From the NCBI GenBank assembly GCA_002224055.1, contig AZLU01000050.1, positions 167,089-231,088 of the forward strand: a stretch of 64,000 nucleotides of DNA. Reading direction: 5' to 3'. Below the pieces are notes generated by a model. The model was not told the DNA's origin. It saw only the letters and a list, made by a program, of their open reading frames with translations, and ran no database searches. Every line of letters begins with the position of its first letter. Position 1 is the stretch's first letter. The DNA is from Pezizomycotina sp. ARF18 (taxonomy: Eukaryota; Ascomycota). Made by a program: the position numbers and the translations under genes. Positions 30,772-41,402 of the stretch are shown here, one piece after another.

Positions 30772-31499
30772 GTCGAACCCCTTTAGTAAGGGTTATATGA
30801 CCAAAACCAATAGAACAACAAATTTAAATAATACTTCTAAAGCACTTGTGCCCTATGGCTTAAACCTTTCTTCTACTGTAGGAAGCCCTAAATTTTCTGC
30901 ATTAGAAAGAAAAGCAATTAAAATACCTAATAATCTTATTTCTGTTTTCATAGGAATTATTCTTTCAGATGCTAATATAAGTAAATCTAATAAAGCTGAT
31001 GCTAGACTACAATTTAAACAATCAATTAAACATATTAATTATTTTTATTTTGTTTTTAATAAATTAAGTCACTATTGTTCTAGAGGTCCTTATACAACTA
31101 GAACAATTTTACATAAAAAAGAATATCTTGGATTAGGTTTTACAACACGAACTTTACCTTGTATAACAGAATTATATGATATATTTATGTAAATAATAAA
31201 AAATTATACCGCATAATTTATTTGATTTGTTAACATGAGAAGCTTTAGCCGGATGAATAATGGGAGATGGGAGCTATAATTCTGGTGTAAGGATTCAAAC
31301 AGAGTGCTTTACGGTGAAAGAAATAGTTTTTATTATAAATGTATTAATAATAAAATTTGGTCTTGAATGTTCATTACACAAACAAAGAAATTATACTATT
31401 CTTTATATAAAAAGTAAATCTATAAAAAAAAATCTACACAATCTTTTACCGTATATGGAGGAATCAATGAAATATAAATTATTAGGTAGAAAAAAATAA
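30743..31499 (+). pseudogene. LAGLIDADG_2 endonuclease read through from cox1 exon i
   Basis: After PTGIKIFSWL the frame gives a linker, then IGIILSDANISKSNKADARL (motif 1, DAN), TRTLPCITELYDIF; a one-base shift near 31190; then LTWEALAGWIMGDGSYNSGV (motif 2) and a MKYKLLG end. One indel from intact. Confidence 0.8.
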
Positions 31500-32197
31500 A
31501 TTCACACCTAATGAAATTATAAAAACAAATAATTCAGTGTATTACTCAGTTACTAGCATTAAAAATATGAATGCAATTATCACACAATAATTGGAACGCG
31601 AAGCGCTGATTATATTTGATTTTATTTAATTTTGGATTTCAATTATTGGTTTAAAAAGGGAATAGGGTTAATATTATAAAACTAGTAGTAATTTATTTTA
31701 AATAACATTATGAGGAGGGTGGGGGTTATAGAAAAAAAAATAAAAGCGAATAAAAAACTTTTATGTAGAAGTTCGCTGTAATATATACTCTAGTCGCCAG
31801 GGTCCTGACCAAGGTAGATGTATATTCAAAAAAGTGTAATAAAGTGTATTTGTGTTCTATTGTGTTAATATGGCAAACTCGAGGGACATCCTGAAATAAG
31901 AATAGTAATTATTAAGGATTATCGTCGAACTAAGTGGTTATACGAAAGTATAATTCAATAAATTAAAAGTTTATTGAGTAAAATAATTTGTTTATTTATT
32001 TTATCTAAAAGCGTAGAGGCCAGACGCCATAATATTTCTAAGTAATATAAACAGTTATATGAAATATAAAGGAATGGTCCGGGTTACTAGAAATAGATAG
32101 TACTTAAGTACTTAAGTTAAAATACATATAATTTATATCACTGGTTTAATGAAACACAAAGCCAACTAAATCTGAAATGATTAAAGGCCTTACCACG
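30772..32197 (+). other. cox1 intron 9
   Basis: Holds the exon-fused ORF, an R1 repeat, a GIY-YIG tail scrap (31795-31845, ccaaggtagatgtatattca) and structured RNA at 31870-32110 (aaactcgagggacatcctga, ggattatcgtcgaactaag). I take this as the core of the intron, class uncertain. Confidence 0.6.
31658..31730 (+). repeat. dispersed repeat R1, copy
   Basis: gaatagggttaatattataa, actagtagtaatttatttta, cattatgaggagggtggggg. Similarity to 55600-55706 begins about 30 bases earlier (ggatttcaattattggttta). Confidence 0.8.
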
Positions 32198-32283
32198 AGC
32201 AACTTGTTATGGAGGATCTTTATTCTTCTTAACACCTATGCTATTTAGCTTAGGGTTTGTATTCTTGTTTACAGTTGGAGGGT
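32198..32283 (+). CDS. cox1: cox1 exon j (ATCYGGSLFFLTPML..VGG)
   Basis: Encodes ATCYGGSLFFLTPMLFSLGF and VFLFTVGG. Borders a|gca and ggg t| fit the neighbours. Confidence 0.9.
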
Positions 32284-32617
32284 TTAACTTCACTTAGCTC
32301 TCCCTTTAAAGGTTACTATATGCTGGAAACCTCTAATCAACTAAGATACTCCTCTTTTTATAGATATAGTAAAAATTCTTTAGTTTTGAGCAATCAGCAG
32401 GAAACCAAAGATATAAAGGCTATATTTTAGCATTAAACACTTTTATTTAGTAGGTTCCTCAGAGGCTATACGTGACCATTATGTTCCTTAATTTTTGTTT
32501 TGATAAAATATAAGTAATATAGTAAGATAAAGTCCAAAAATAATAATAATTTTATTATTATTTTTTGTATTGAGTTATTACACCCTTGATTCTTTAGGTT
32601 ATTTTACATTGGAATAC

Positions 32618-32639
32618 ACCCAGTTGAGCTCAACTGGGT
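32618..32639 (+). repeat. 22-nt perfect palindrome
   Basis: acccagttgag followed by its reverse complement, 70 bases after the intron core and just before the GIY-YIG gene. Confidence 0.9.
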
Positions 32640-32715
32640 TTTTAATTAAAGTGATAGAACAAATAAAACCTATCAAAGTTTATGATAATTTTAAAGAAAA
32701 TAGACTGCAGTTGCT

Positions 32716-33387
32716 AAAAGATCAAAAAGAATTGGTGTTTATTGTTTAGTAAATTTAATAAATGGTAATATTTATATAGGTAGTTCCATTAATCTAGCAA
32801 GTAGAATGAGAAATTATTTAAATAATTCTTTTTTAAAAAGTAAAAAAAATCTTAATATGCCTATTGTAGAAGCCTTATTAAAATATGGGCAAAATAATTT
32901 TGCGGTTTTAATAGTAGAACATGTAGATATAAAAAGTTTAAGTATAAGAGAAACTTATTATATTACACATTTATTACCACATTATAACGTTTTAAAACAA
33001 GGTTATTCTTCAGTAGGTTATAAACACACAGAAGCTACTAAACAAATGCTTTCTGAATTAGCTAAAAATAGAACACATTCTGATGAAACTAAAGCTTTAA
33101 TATCTAGAGCTTTAGTGGGTAAAAATAATCCATTTTACAATAAAAATCATTCAGTTGAATCTAAATTAAGAATTATAGAGGCTAAATCAGCGTATCCTGT
33201 TTATGTTTACAATTCTTTTAAAAAATTATTAGTAGTTTTTCCTTCAGTTAGAACTTTAGCTAAATTAATTAATTCTAATCATTCTACTATAGTAAATTAT
33301 ATTAAAAGTGTAACTTTGTTTAGAGGTGAATGATTAAAATATTGTTTAAATCAACAAAAAATAATAATAAAAGTATTATTATTTTAA
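32716..33387 (+). CDS. GIY-YIG homing endonuclease
   Basis: RIGVYCLVNLINGNIYIGSS is the GIY-YIG pair; then LKYGQNNFAVLIVEHV, RETYYITHLLPHYNVLK, NUMOD3-like KHTEATKQM and THSDETKALIS, and a C-terminal helix-turn-helix-like region (RTLAKLINSNHSTIVNYI). An upstream piece (QIKPIKVYDNF, RLQLLKDQK) is in another frame, suggesting an indel near 32727. Ends one base before mini-exon copy 1. Confidence 0.8.
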
Positions 33388-33388
33388 G

Positions 33389-33403
33389 TGAGTGGAGTTA
33401 CTT
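33389..33403 (+). other. cox1: decoy copy 1 of cox1 mini-exon (LSGVT)
   Basis: After G33388, tgagtggagttactt fits cox1 phase (ggg t + tg agt gga gtt) and would encode LSGVT in place of LSGVVL. The LAGLIDADG ORF that follows is in the same frame. Confidence 0.65.
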
Positions 33404-34389
33404 GTATATGTTTATTTTCTATTTTTGCGGTTAATTTATATTCACTAAATAAACCTATTACTATTAATAATAATACTATTACTATTAATAATAATAAGAA
33501 TCCTTCTGATTTAAACCCTTGATTTGTGACAGGCTTTATTGATGCTGAGGGTTGTTTTACTTTATCCATTTTTAAAGATAGTAGTAAAACAACAGGTTGA
33601 CGTGTGCAACCTATTTTCACTATAGGGCTTCATGAAAAAGATATTGCTTTGTTAAAAGATATTCAAAAATTTTTCAAGGGAGTAGGTAAAATCTATTACC
33701 CTCGTAATGGTGAAATACAATTTAGAGTAGCTACTATTAAAGAATTACAAGTTATTGTAGATCATTTTAATAAATACTCTTTAATTACAAAAAAACGTGC
33801 CGATTTTGAACTATTTAAACTGGCTATATATTTAATTGAAAACAAGGAACATTTAACTCTAGAAGGGTTAAATAAAATAGTGTCTATTAGAGCTTCTATT
33901 AATTTGGGTCTTACTGATAAATTAAAAATGGATTTTCCTAATATTATACCTTTTGGTAAGCTTAGTACTTGAGAAATTAAAATTCCAGATGCTAATTGAT
34001 TAGCAGGTTTCTCGAGTGGTGAGAGTTGTTTCTATGTTAGAATTTTTAAATCTGAAACAACTAGATTGGGTGAAGCAGTAGGATTAAATTTTAATATTAC
34101 TCAACATTCTCGTGACAAGGTATTAATAGAATCTTTAGTAGAATATTTTGGATGTGGTAAAATTTATATGTATCCTGACAAAATATCTTTTAATGTTTCT
34201 TCTTTTTCTGAATTTAATTCTAAAGTTCTACCTTTTTTTAAAAAATACCCAATCATAGGGGTTAAAGCTTTAGATTTTGCTGACTTCTGTAAAGTTGTTC
34301 AACTAATTGAAAAGAAGGCTCATTTAACTAAAGAAGGATTAAACCAAATTCGTTTAATTAAAAAAGGAATGAATAGAGGAAGAGAATAA
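33391..34389 (+). CDS. LAGLIDADG endonuclease fused to mini-exon copy 1
   Basis: 332 codons, starting SGVTCICLFSIF. Motif 1 WFVTGFIDAEGCFTL, KRADFELFK, motif 2 WLAGFSSGESCFYV (ESC), tail KALDFADFCK..GMNRGRE. No breaks. A possible RBS-independent start is by exon fusion. Confidence 0.86.
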
Positions 34390-34412
34390 ATAAAATTCCT
34401 CTGTTTATTGGC

Positions 34413-34550
34413 TTAATGGTTAGGGTAGTAATAATTATATAAAAATTTTTATTATGAGGGAAAGTGGCGGGTAAAAAATAAGCCTTTTAAAGTTAATGAA
34501 TGAATTAAAAAGGTTTAATAGAACCACACGGGATTAGTTATAATTATCTT
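34413..34550 (+). repeat. diverged R1 repeat and rns 3'-end-like segment
   Basis: 34413-34475 matches R1 loosely (ggtagtaat..attatgagggaaagtgg). 34515-34545 (accacacgggattagttata) resembles 46075-46105 after rns. Both are weak. Confidence 0.45.
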
Positions 34551-34564
34551 TTTTTTTTTCAAAA

Positions 34565-34894
34565 ATGGATATAAATAAAAGAAATTTACAAAGTGTATAT
34601 TTTAATAATATACCCTTTAATATCGTTGATACACCTTTAATATCTGATTGATCTTCACAACAGTGTAAAAGTCTAATTTTAGAAATTATTAATAATTCTC
34701 ATATTAAAAAAGCTATATTTGTATACGATATGAATAAAAACTTTATAGGGAAATTTGAAGGTGTAACACAAGCTCAAAAAGAGTTACATATTAATCACGA
34801 TATAATTAAGAAACATGCGTTATTAAATGCTCCCTATAATGGTTATATTTTAGTTATGAAAGACTTAATGATTAATATAAACTTTGTAAACTAA
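34565..34894 (+). CDS. orphan GIY-YIG C-terminal domain
   Basis: 109 codons from ATG: IKKAIFVYDMNKNFIGKFEG, then AQKELHINHDIIKKHALLNA, the NUMOD-type DNA-binding tail of GIY-YIG proteins. A full-length relative ends similarly at 35861. No nuclease domain. Confidence 0.6.
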
Positions 34895-35014
34895 CCATTT
34901 ATGTTTAAAATGGGAGCATTAAAAGCAGGTTTTAGTCTTACAAATTATTTTAATTGATTAATAAAAAATTCTTTACAAATAATAAATTTTATAATCTTTG
35001 GGTTACTTAAATAG

Positions 35015-35030
35015 TAAGTGGAGTAGGACT
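35015..35030 (+). other. cox1: decoy copy 2 of cox1 mini-exon (LSGVGL)
   Basis: After G35014, taagtggagtaggact has the right phase and would give LSGVGL. It is fused to a hydrophobic leader (FLGLFILLNIINKNIINALD) of the next GIY-YIG ORF. Confidence 0.65.
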
Positions 35031-35149
35031 ATTTTTGGGATTATTTATTTTATTAAATATTATTAATAAAAATATAATTAATGCTTTAGATAAATTAAAA
35101 CCAAATAAAGCATTAAAAATTTATGAAAATTTTATAATGATAGAAAAGA

Positions 35150-35861
35150 GTTATATAAAGAATTTAAGGGGAATAGAAAAGGATATATTTACATGATTGT
35201 AAACAAATTGAATGGTAAGTGTTATGTAGGGAGCACAAAATCTATTAAGGTTAGACTTTTAAATTATTTTAATTTAGCTCACCTTGTAGCACAAAAAGGA
35301 AGACCTATTTCAAGTGCTATTATAAAGTATGGACTTGTTAATTTTGCTTTTATTATTATAGAAGAAGTCAATTTAGAAGTACAAAATTTAGAGGAGCGTG
35401 AAACTTTTTGAATAAAAATAATAAAGCCTGAATATAATGTTATTAAAGAGGCAGCCAGAAATTTTGGTGTTCCTCATTCAGTAGAAACTAAATTAAAAAT
35501 CTCAAAAAATAAATCCACTGGTGTTCTTTATATCTTTGATGAATTTAAGAGATTATTAGTTATAGTTCCTTCTTTAACTTCGCTTGCTTTATCTCTAGGT
35601 AGTAAATCAATTACCGTATCTTTACAAAGAGCTATAAAAAATGGATCTTTATACCGTTCTTCTTGATATATATCTAAACATCCTTTTAATGAAGATGAAA
35701 AACCTTTAATGGAAATATCTTCACCTGAATACTCTTTTTTAATAGAAAAAATGAAATCTCAAAAACATATAAAAAAAGCAATCTTTGTCTTCAAAGATGG
35801 CGAATTTTTTAAAAAATATCATGGAATAATGGACTTGTTAATTTTGCTTTTATTATTATAG
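35150..35861 (+). CDS. GIY-YIG homing endonuclease
   Basis: GYIYMIVNKLNGKCYVGSTK, then IIKYGLVNFAFIIIEEV, ERETFWIKIIKPEYNVIK, a single NUMOD-like segment and an extended C-terminus (LALSLGSKSITVSLQRAI, IKKAIFVFKDGEFFKKYHG). A frameshift near 35160 separates it from the leader that begins at mini-exon copy 2. The last 35 bases repeat an internal segment. Confidence 0.78.
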
Positions 35862-36080
35862 ATAAATATAGAAGTATAATTAAAAAACTTTTTTATTAAG
35901 AAATAAAACCTTTTCTATTCTAAATATAAATAAATTTTAAAATAATAATAATTTCTCTTACTAGCGTAACCCCGTGGTTTTTTTTTTCAGTTTTAAATTT
36001 TAATAGGTATGATGCAGAAATAATTTCAAGTGCTATTATAAAGTATGGACTTGTTAATTTTGCTTTTATTATTAATTTGA
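35825..36080 (+). repeat. repeated GIY-YIG internal segment
   Basis: atggacttgttaattttgct with flanks is at 35328, 35830 and 36044 (three copies), the last with a longer left flank (tttcaagtgctattataaag). They are debris from recombination within the endonuclease gene. Confidence 0.75.
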
Positions 36081-36202
36081 TATCGCGAGGTATTTTTTAT
36101 TTATAATATGGATTTGCAGTGTCACTGGATAATATTAATAATAATGGTAATTAATAATGGTAATTGAGTTATAAATTTAATCTTTTTTATAATAATAAAA
36201 TT

Positions 36203-36211
36203 ATATAAGTA
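36203..36211 (+). promoter_or_regulatory. exact ATATAAGTA promoter motif
   Basis: Identical to the Saccharomyces mitochondrial nonanucleotide promoter, followed by atgggattt as at 41349. An rns leader copy starts 60 bases later. Confidence 0.55.
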
Positions 36212-36264
36212 ATGGGATTTAAAATATAATTTTTTTTATATTATTTTAATAATATCAATAACAT

Positions 36265-36365
36265 AGAAAGGAAACACCTTTAAACTTATATAAGTTTTAG
36301 AAAAAGGTAATAAAATCGCTCCGCCTTTGGCTCCTTAAAGGACTACAGGCCAGAAGGCGAGTAAG
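36265..36365 (+). pseudogene. rns: rns leader copy with GC cluster
   Basis: atagaaaggaaacaccttta, ttttagaaaaaggtaataaa, then a GC cluster (cgctccgcctttgg and ccagaaggcg) instead of rRNA. Confidence 0.65.
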
Positions 36366-36515
36366 AAAAACCAATTTATATGAAAATATAAAACAATTAG
36401 TTCAAAAGAAGTAGAGATTATAACAAAATACCCCTCAATTTTTCAATTACACTAAATTAACAATCTACTTATTTTTTTCGTTATTTCTAAGTTTATAATA
36501 AATAATAACAAATAA

Positions 36516-37379
36516 TTTAAATTCTATGCAACAAAAAAAAAATATGTATCTCAAGTTTATCCTTTTCATTTATTTTACACCACTATAACCTTGCTATCAT
36601 CTAGAGTCATAGTCGCATTTGCTTATCCTTTCCTCGGTAGAAAAGCAAGACATTTTTCGGTATCATTGGTTATAAATAAACAAGTAAAAGACAAAAAAGC
36701 TTTACAGAATAATACGTCTTTAGTTGTGTGAGGTCAAATTTTAGCATCTGGAGTTGGTTCTGGTCGGTTAACAAGACAGATTAGTAATATGATCAAATTA
36801 CCTCCTTTTCAAAAAAGTGTTATTATTGGTTTATTACTTTCTGATGGTTGAATTGCCTTTTCTAGCCCTAGTAGTAAGAATGCTCGGTTAGGGTTTAAAC
36901 AATCTTTAGCTCATTCTGCTTATGTTTGGTTTGTATTTAACTTATTGTCACATTACTCTAACAGTTATCCGAATTTAACAAGTGGTACTAGAAAAGGAAA
37001 ACAGTTTAATGGTTTACAATTTTCAACTAGAGCATTATTTTGTTTTACAGAACTTTATTCTCTTTTTTATCCTAATAGAGTAAAAATAATTCCAGAAGAT
37101 ATATATAATATCTTAACTCCTGTTGCATTAGCTCATGTAATTATGGGGGATGGATCTGTAAGACCTCATGGTTTAATTATTTGTACTGATTCTTATTCTA
37201 TAAAAGATGTAGTAAGATTAATGAATGTTTTAATTATTAAATATAGATTAGAATGTACATTACGTACATATCCCGCAAATCAATATCGTATTTATATTAG
37301 ACAATCTTCTATGCCTCTTTTACGTTCTATTGTGGCTCCTTACATGATTAATTCAATGCTATATAAAATTAATCTGTAA
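36516..37379 (+). CDS. LAGLIDADG_2 homing endonuclease
   Basis: 287 codons open from 36516, no ATG at the start. Linker, then IIGLLLSDGWIAFSSPSSKN (motif 1), STRALFCFTELYSLFYPNRV, AHVIMGDGSVRPHGLIICTD (motif 2), LMNVLIIKYRLECTLR and MLYKINL. No breaks. Same family as 2915 and 24522. Confidence 0.86.
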
Positions 37380-37434
37380 ATAGCTATCTTTATTTAAAGG
37401 ATGTTGTTATATTTAAATAGAAAAGAATTATCTA

Positions 37435-37541
37435 ATGGATAAAAAATGAAGCTTTAAATATTTCTCATGATACAATTAATTTTTATATTGAAAAAAATAC
37501 CACGTACAAAGGATATAGATTTAGTTTACATCGTATTTAAT
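37435..37541 (+). pseudogene. GIY-YIG C-terminal scrap
   Basis: EALNISHDTINFYIEKNTTY and KGYRFSLHRI with a stop; the end of an intron-encoded GIY-YIG gene whose body is elsewhere. It lies just before the true mini-exon. Confidence 0.6.
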
Positions 37542-37586
37542 AAAAAGATGAAACTAATTAAAAAAAAATTAATTGTTATTTATATG

Positions 37587-37602
37587 TAAGTGGAGTTGTC
37601 CT
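37587..37602 (+). CDS. cox1: cox1 mini-exon k (LSGVVL)
   Basis: 16 nt: taagtggagttgtcct. It supplies L-SGVV-L and joins a|gcg aac to give LSGVVLANASLD. It is the best match to cox1 of three candidate copies. Confidence 0.8.
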
Positions 37603-38010
37603 GCCAAGCAATGTAGGAAATTGCTCAAATGGGAATAACTATCAAATTCCGGAGACCTCCTAAAGCTTCTGATACCAAGCTTAATTTGAAAGATTTTAAT
37701 AAGTAAATGGAATAATTACCCATTAATGGTAAAAAATCAGAAGATTTCTGAAAAGAGAATGGACAATCGTGGATCTAAATTAAGTAATTTTTTATTGTAA
37801 CAATAAATTTTATTTTAAAAGAGCAACGAGTAGACGGTAGTTGGCTTGGAAGATATATTCTTTGCTCAATTGGTGTTCAAGAATATGGAATTCCTCGCTT
37901 AAGGTGTACTCTATTAGATTTCGAAAGATATCTTGTAGTCAAAATCCTTTCTAACCAAATAAATAAAATCATTTATATTATTATTTGTTAGATAAATTTG
38001 ACCTGCCATG
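37603..38010 (+). other. cox1 intron 11, small ORF-less group I intron
   Basis: 408 nt with the whole core: gccaagcaatgtaggaaatt, attccggagacctcctaaagc, atcgtggatctaaatt, aagagcaacgagtagacgg, aaggtgtactctatt. The only compact intron in this cox1. Confidence 0.85.
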
Positions 38011-38044
38011 AGCGAACGCTTCACTTGATATAGCATTCCATGAT
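38011..38044 (+). CDS. cox1: cox1 exon l (ANASLDIAFHD)
   Basis: agcgaacgc..catgat. The frame continues into the next intron ORF. Confidence 0.9.
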
Positions 38045-38861
38045 ACATTAATTATCCTTTTTTTTGCTATTATCCTTTTTTTTGCAATTAATAAATTAAT
38101 GGATAAAATAAAAAATGATAAACTTTTTTTAGATAATTCTAGTTCATCTTTGAATTTATTAAAATTAGATAATGATTACATTCAAAAATTTTGAGTAGGT
38201 CTTATGGATGGAGACGGTAGTATACAGGTTAATCATTGATTAGAAAAATCTTTACAATATAGATTAGTTATTAAATTAAAAAATGATATTCTTAATTACG
38301 AGATGTTAATTTTAATAGCTAAAACTATAGGTGGGTATGTCAGAATTGTAAAACAAGATGTAATTTGAGTAGTTAATAAAAAAGAAGATATAGAAGAAAT
38401 TATAAAAATATTTGAAACATATCCTTTATTAACTTCTAAAAAATATGTCAATTAAAATTCTTAAAAACTTGTTTAACTAAAAATAGTATAGATTTTTACT
38501 TAAAGAATAGAAATAATAAATATGATAATCAACCGGAAATACTTAAAGCTCCATTTGTAACTCCTAGTTATTTTAAAGAATGATTATCTGGATTTGTAGA
38601 AGCTGAAGGTTGTTTTTCATTAAGAAAATCTAATGCTCATTCATTTTCAATAGGACAAAATGATGATATATATCTAATTGAAGCTATTAAATTATATTTG
38701 AGGCTAGTAATGCAATAAGAAATTCTTATGGTAATTTTTATGCTTTAGAAATTTATAAAAAAGAAGTTTTAAAAAGAATAATAACACATTGTTCAAATTA
38801 TCCATTGTTAGGTGAAAAAAGGATGTCATTTAAAAAATTTAGTGAAAAGATAAATGATTAA
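38045..38861 (+). pseudogene. exon-fused LAGLIDADG ORF with two frameshifts
   Basis: From exon l the frame gives a hydrophobic leader, then FWVGLMDGDGSIQVNHW (motif 1). Near 38450 and 38700 the frame breaks; motif 2 is [15 protein letters not shown] and the tail KRMSFKKFSEKIND. Yeast aI5-like type. Confidence 0.78.
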
Positions 38862-39157
38862 GTAGTATGTGTCTTGTGGTCATGTCACTGTGAAAAGAGT
38901 TATATACTTTTCGGTAATATATAATTATTTATATATTGCTAACGATGAAGTCTTATATGTTATTTTAAATGCAAATAACGTAAAAAAAAAATATAAGATA
39001 ATATCGTGGAAACTGAAATGAGTAAAATTATTTTAGGCTCCGTAGAGACTAAACGTGACAGTCTAAAGTTTATTAAGTTAAATATTAGATAAGTTATAGT
39101 CCGAACCATCGTGTGAACGATGTTATATAAACAAAAAAAATTTGTTTGAGCTTATTG
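38045..39157 (+). other. cox1 intron 12, group I
   Basis: Core segments atatcgtggaaactg, ggctccgtagagacta and gttatagtccgaacc at 38990-39110, 3' of the ORF. Confidence 0.8.
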
Positions 39158-39664
<507 letters not shown>

Positions 39665-39672
39665 AGGAGAAA

Positions 39673-39999
39673 ATAATCGATTTTTTCACTCTAAAACGAA
39701 TATTTACATTGATACTTATAGGGTTTATTGCTCTAATTATTAGATATTTTATATATGCTGCTATTAATATTGATGTGTTATCTAACTTTTCACATTGAGT
39801 TACAATTATATATTATCCATCTATGACTATTATTAGTGGGTTTATTCACTATATATCTGATAGCTTATATGATTGTATATTTTTATTATTTGATAATTTA
39901 AAATTATTAATTGGTGAATTTTTAAAGGATTACCTAAAATGATACCCTTCAGAGTTATTGAAACTGACGTAGAGTCTCAATCTCATATGATGGAGGGTA
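39673..39999 (+). CDS. unknown membrane ORF after cox1
   Basis: About 108 codons, with no ATG (ATA 39673 possible), 8 bases after cox1 and preceded by aaaggaga. Two to three hydrophobic segments (IFTLILIGFIALIIRYFIYA, WVTIIYYPSMTIISGFIHYI). Overlaps the next ORF by about 60 bases in another frame. I do not recognise it. Confidence 0.45.
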
Positions 40000-40451
40000 A
40001 TAATGGCTCTAATAATAATGGCTCAAATAATAATGGCTCAAATAATAATGGCTCTAATAATGGCTCTAATAATAATGGCTCAAATAATAATGACTCTAAT
40101 AATGGTTCTAATAATGGTTCTAATAATTCTTCACAACCAGGTAGTCCGGATAGTTTTACTAAAAATTATGTAAAAGATACTAATACTTTAGTAGACTATT
40201 CGTCTATTCTGACCAAAGCCAAACCGGAATGGACTTCCCATGATAGGGAAATTCAATATAAGGTCCAACAAATGGAAATTGTAGATAATCGCCGCGACTT
40301 AGAGGATAAAAATTACATTATTGGCATTACCTTGGGTTATTTAAAAGAGCTAGAAGATATGGGATATGACGTCGATCAACAGAGGGCTTACATTGAAAGC
40401 CTGAAAGATCAGTCAGATTCCAATTCTAGTTCTGAAGATGATTTTCCTTAA
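39939..40451 (+). CDS. unknown Asn/Gly/Ser-repeat ORF
   Basis: 170 codons from ATG. Residues 22-66 are repeats of NNGSN coded by a 12/9-bp microsatellite, followed by an acidic helical domain (EWTSHDREIQYKVQQMEIVD, YLKELEDMGYDVDQQRAYIE) and an SSSEDDF tail. It has fewer A/T at wobble positions than its neighbours. No homing motif. The combination of membrane ORF plus linker-helix ORF recurs in miniature around 21040-21373. Confidence 0.55.
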   Translation: MIPFRVIETDVESQSHMMEGNNGSNNNGSNNNGSNNNGSNNGSNNNGSNNNDSNNGSNNGSNNSSQPGSPDSFTKNYVKDTNTLVDYSSILTKAKPEWTSHDREIQYKVQQMEIVDNRRDLEDKNYIIGITLGYLKELEDMGYDVDQQRAYIESLKDQSDSNSSSEDDFP

Positions 40452-40477
40452 CTACCTAGAGTAAAAATATATTTAAA

Positions 40478-40550
40478 TCACGTTTAGTTTAATTGGTAAA
40501 GCATTCCACTTCGTGTGAAAAAACTATCTGTTCAAGTCAGATTACGTGAT
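40478..40550 (+). tRNA. trnR: tRNA-Arg-like, anticodon UCG
   Basis: Acceptor tcacgtt/tacgtga, D arm gttt..aagc, T arm atctg/cagat. Anticodon loop cttcgtg gives UCG, but position 37 is U rather than a purine and the anticodon stem has a C-A mismatch. It is nearly identical outside the anticodon arm to the tRNA at 53493, so it may be a decaying duplicate. Confidence 0.65.
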
Positions 40551-40570
40551 AAATAGAACATGATAGTAAA

Positions 40571-40897
40571 AAAGCTCGAGATAAGATATCTAGTTCAAAC
40601 GCAAGAGAAAAACACCCAATGTTTGGTAAGCTACATAGTGAAAAACCTCGAGCTAAGATGTCTAGCACTAAAACAGGGAAAAACTATCTGAAAAACACTA
40701 GAGCTAAACAGGCAGCTGCACAAAAAGATAAATGTCAAAAAATAGAGGTGAAGGATCTGACTCTAAATCAAACAACTATCTATGATTCTATCCGGGCAGC
40801 TGGTCAAGCTTTAGATATCAACCTAGCTCGAATTTCTGTTTATTTTAAACGAAATCAAAAGTGTCCGGCAGAGATATTTTCAAAAAAGTGTAAATAG
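40571..40897 (+). pseudogene. GIY-YIG C-terminal fragment
   Basis: NUMOD3 repeats (MFGKLHSEKPRAKMSSTKTG) and the tail IYDSIRAAGQALDINLARIS; nuclease domain absent. It begins about 20 bases after the tRNA. Confidence 0.75.
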
Positions 40898-41145
40898 CTT
40901 ATTTTTAACAGAGAATAAATCGCTTTTTTCCCTTTTGGGGAGAAGAGGGTTATTATTTTACGCGGGGAGGGGTGTAAGATAAAATAGGTTAATCTACACT
41001 ATCATATTTTGTATACTTAAGGTATGATAAAATGCGAGTATGGTAACAGACTGGTTCTGAGCTTATATATTTTTATTTACTTAAAAAAGGATTAAAAACA
41101 GGATAAAGCTTTATATTTTCTACTTAGCTAGATTTCTTGGATTAA

Positions 41146-41255
41146 TGTAAAGTGACAAAACTAATAGAAAATAAAGCTCACTTGACTTCAGAAGGTTTAA
41201 AAGAAATTCGTCTAATCAAAATGAGAATGAACAAAGGAAAAAAAAATAGTTGAAA
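41146..41255 (+). pseudogene. LAGLIDADG C-terminal fragment
   Basis: KLIENKAHLTSEGLKEIRLI then KMRMNKGKK, the conserved end of the family, with no upstream domain. Confidence 0.65.
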
Positions 41256-41341
41256 TCGGTTTAAAAAGGCAGTAGATATAGAAAAAATTAAATTTTAATT
41301 AAAATAATTCGAAAAATAAAAAATAATTTTTATTTATAAAA

Positions 41342-41402
41342 TTTATAAGTAATGGGATTTAAAATAACAATTTTTTTAATTATAAATTTTATAAGTAATG
41401 TA
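41342..41402 (+). promoter_or_regulatory. paired promoter-like motifs upstream of rns
   Basis: tttataagtaatgggattt at 41342 and ttttataagtaatg at 41387. Each matches TATAAGTA of the yeast consensus. rns starts about 110 bases further. Likely rns promoters, by analogy. Confidence 0.5.

Larger units (their letters stand above)
32284..37586 (+). other. cox1 intron 10, 5.3 kb composite with decoy mini-exons
   Basis: Core at 32305-32545 (tatatgctggaaac, aatcagcaggaaacc, ggttcctcagaggcta, ataaagtcc). Two extra copies of the next 16-nt exon (33389, 35015) each follow an endonuclease reading frame. It also holds GIY-YIG genes, a LAGLIDADG gene, a LAGLIDADG_2 gene and rns leader pieces. It may be three introns stacked at one site. 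Confidence 0.65.

Noticed and set aside
32507-32517. ATATAAGTAAT match at 32507 and at 54236
   Set aside because: Both lie within or near group I core elements, without an rns leader or gene start after them; likely chance in AT-rich DNA.
36540-36660. Start of cox3 (VSQVYPFHL resembles the cox3 N-terminus)
   Set aside because: The resemblance is a few residues and the frame runs into a LAGLIDADG_2 endonuclease; no further cox3 sequence follows.
39940-40150. CRISPR-like or satellite array at the NNGSN repeats
   Set aside because: It is a coding microsatellite within an open frame, with no spacers.
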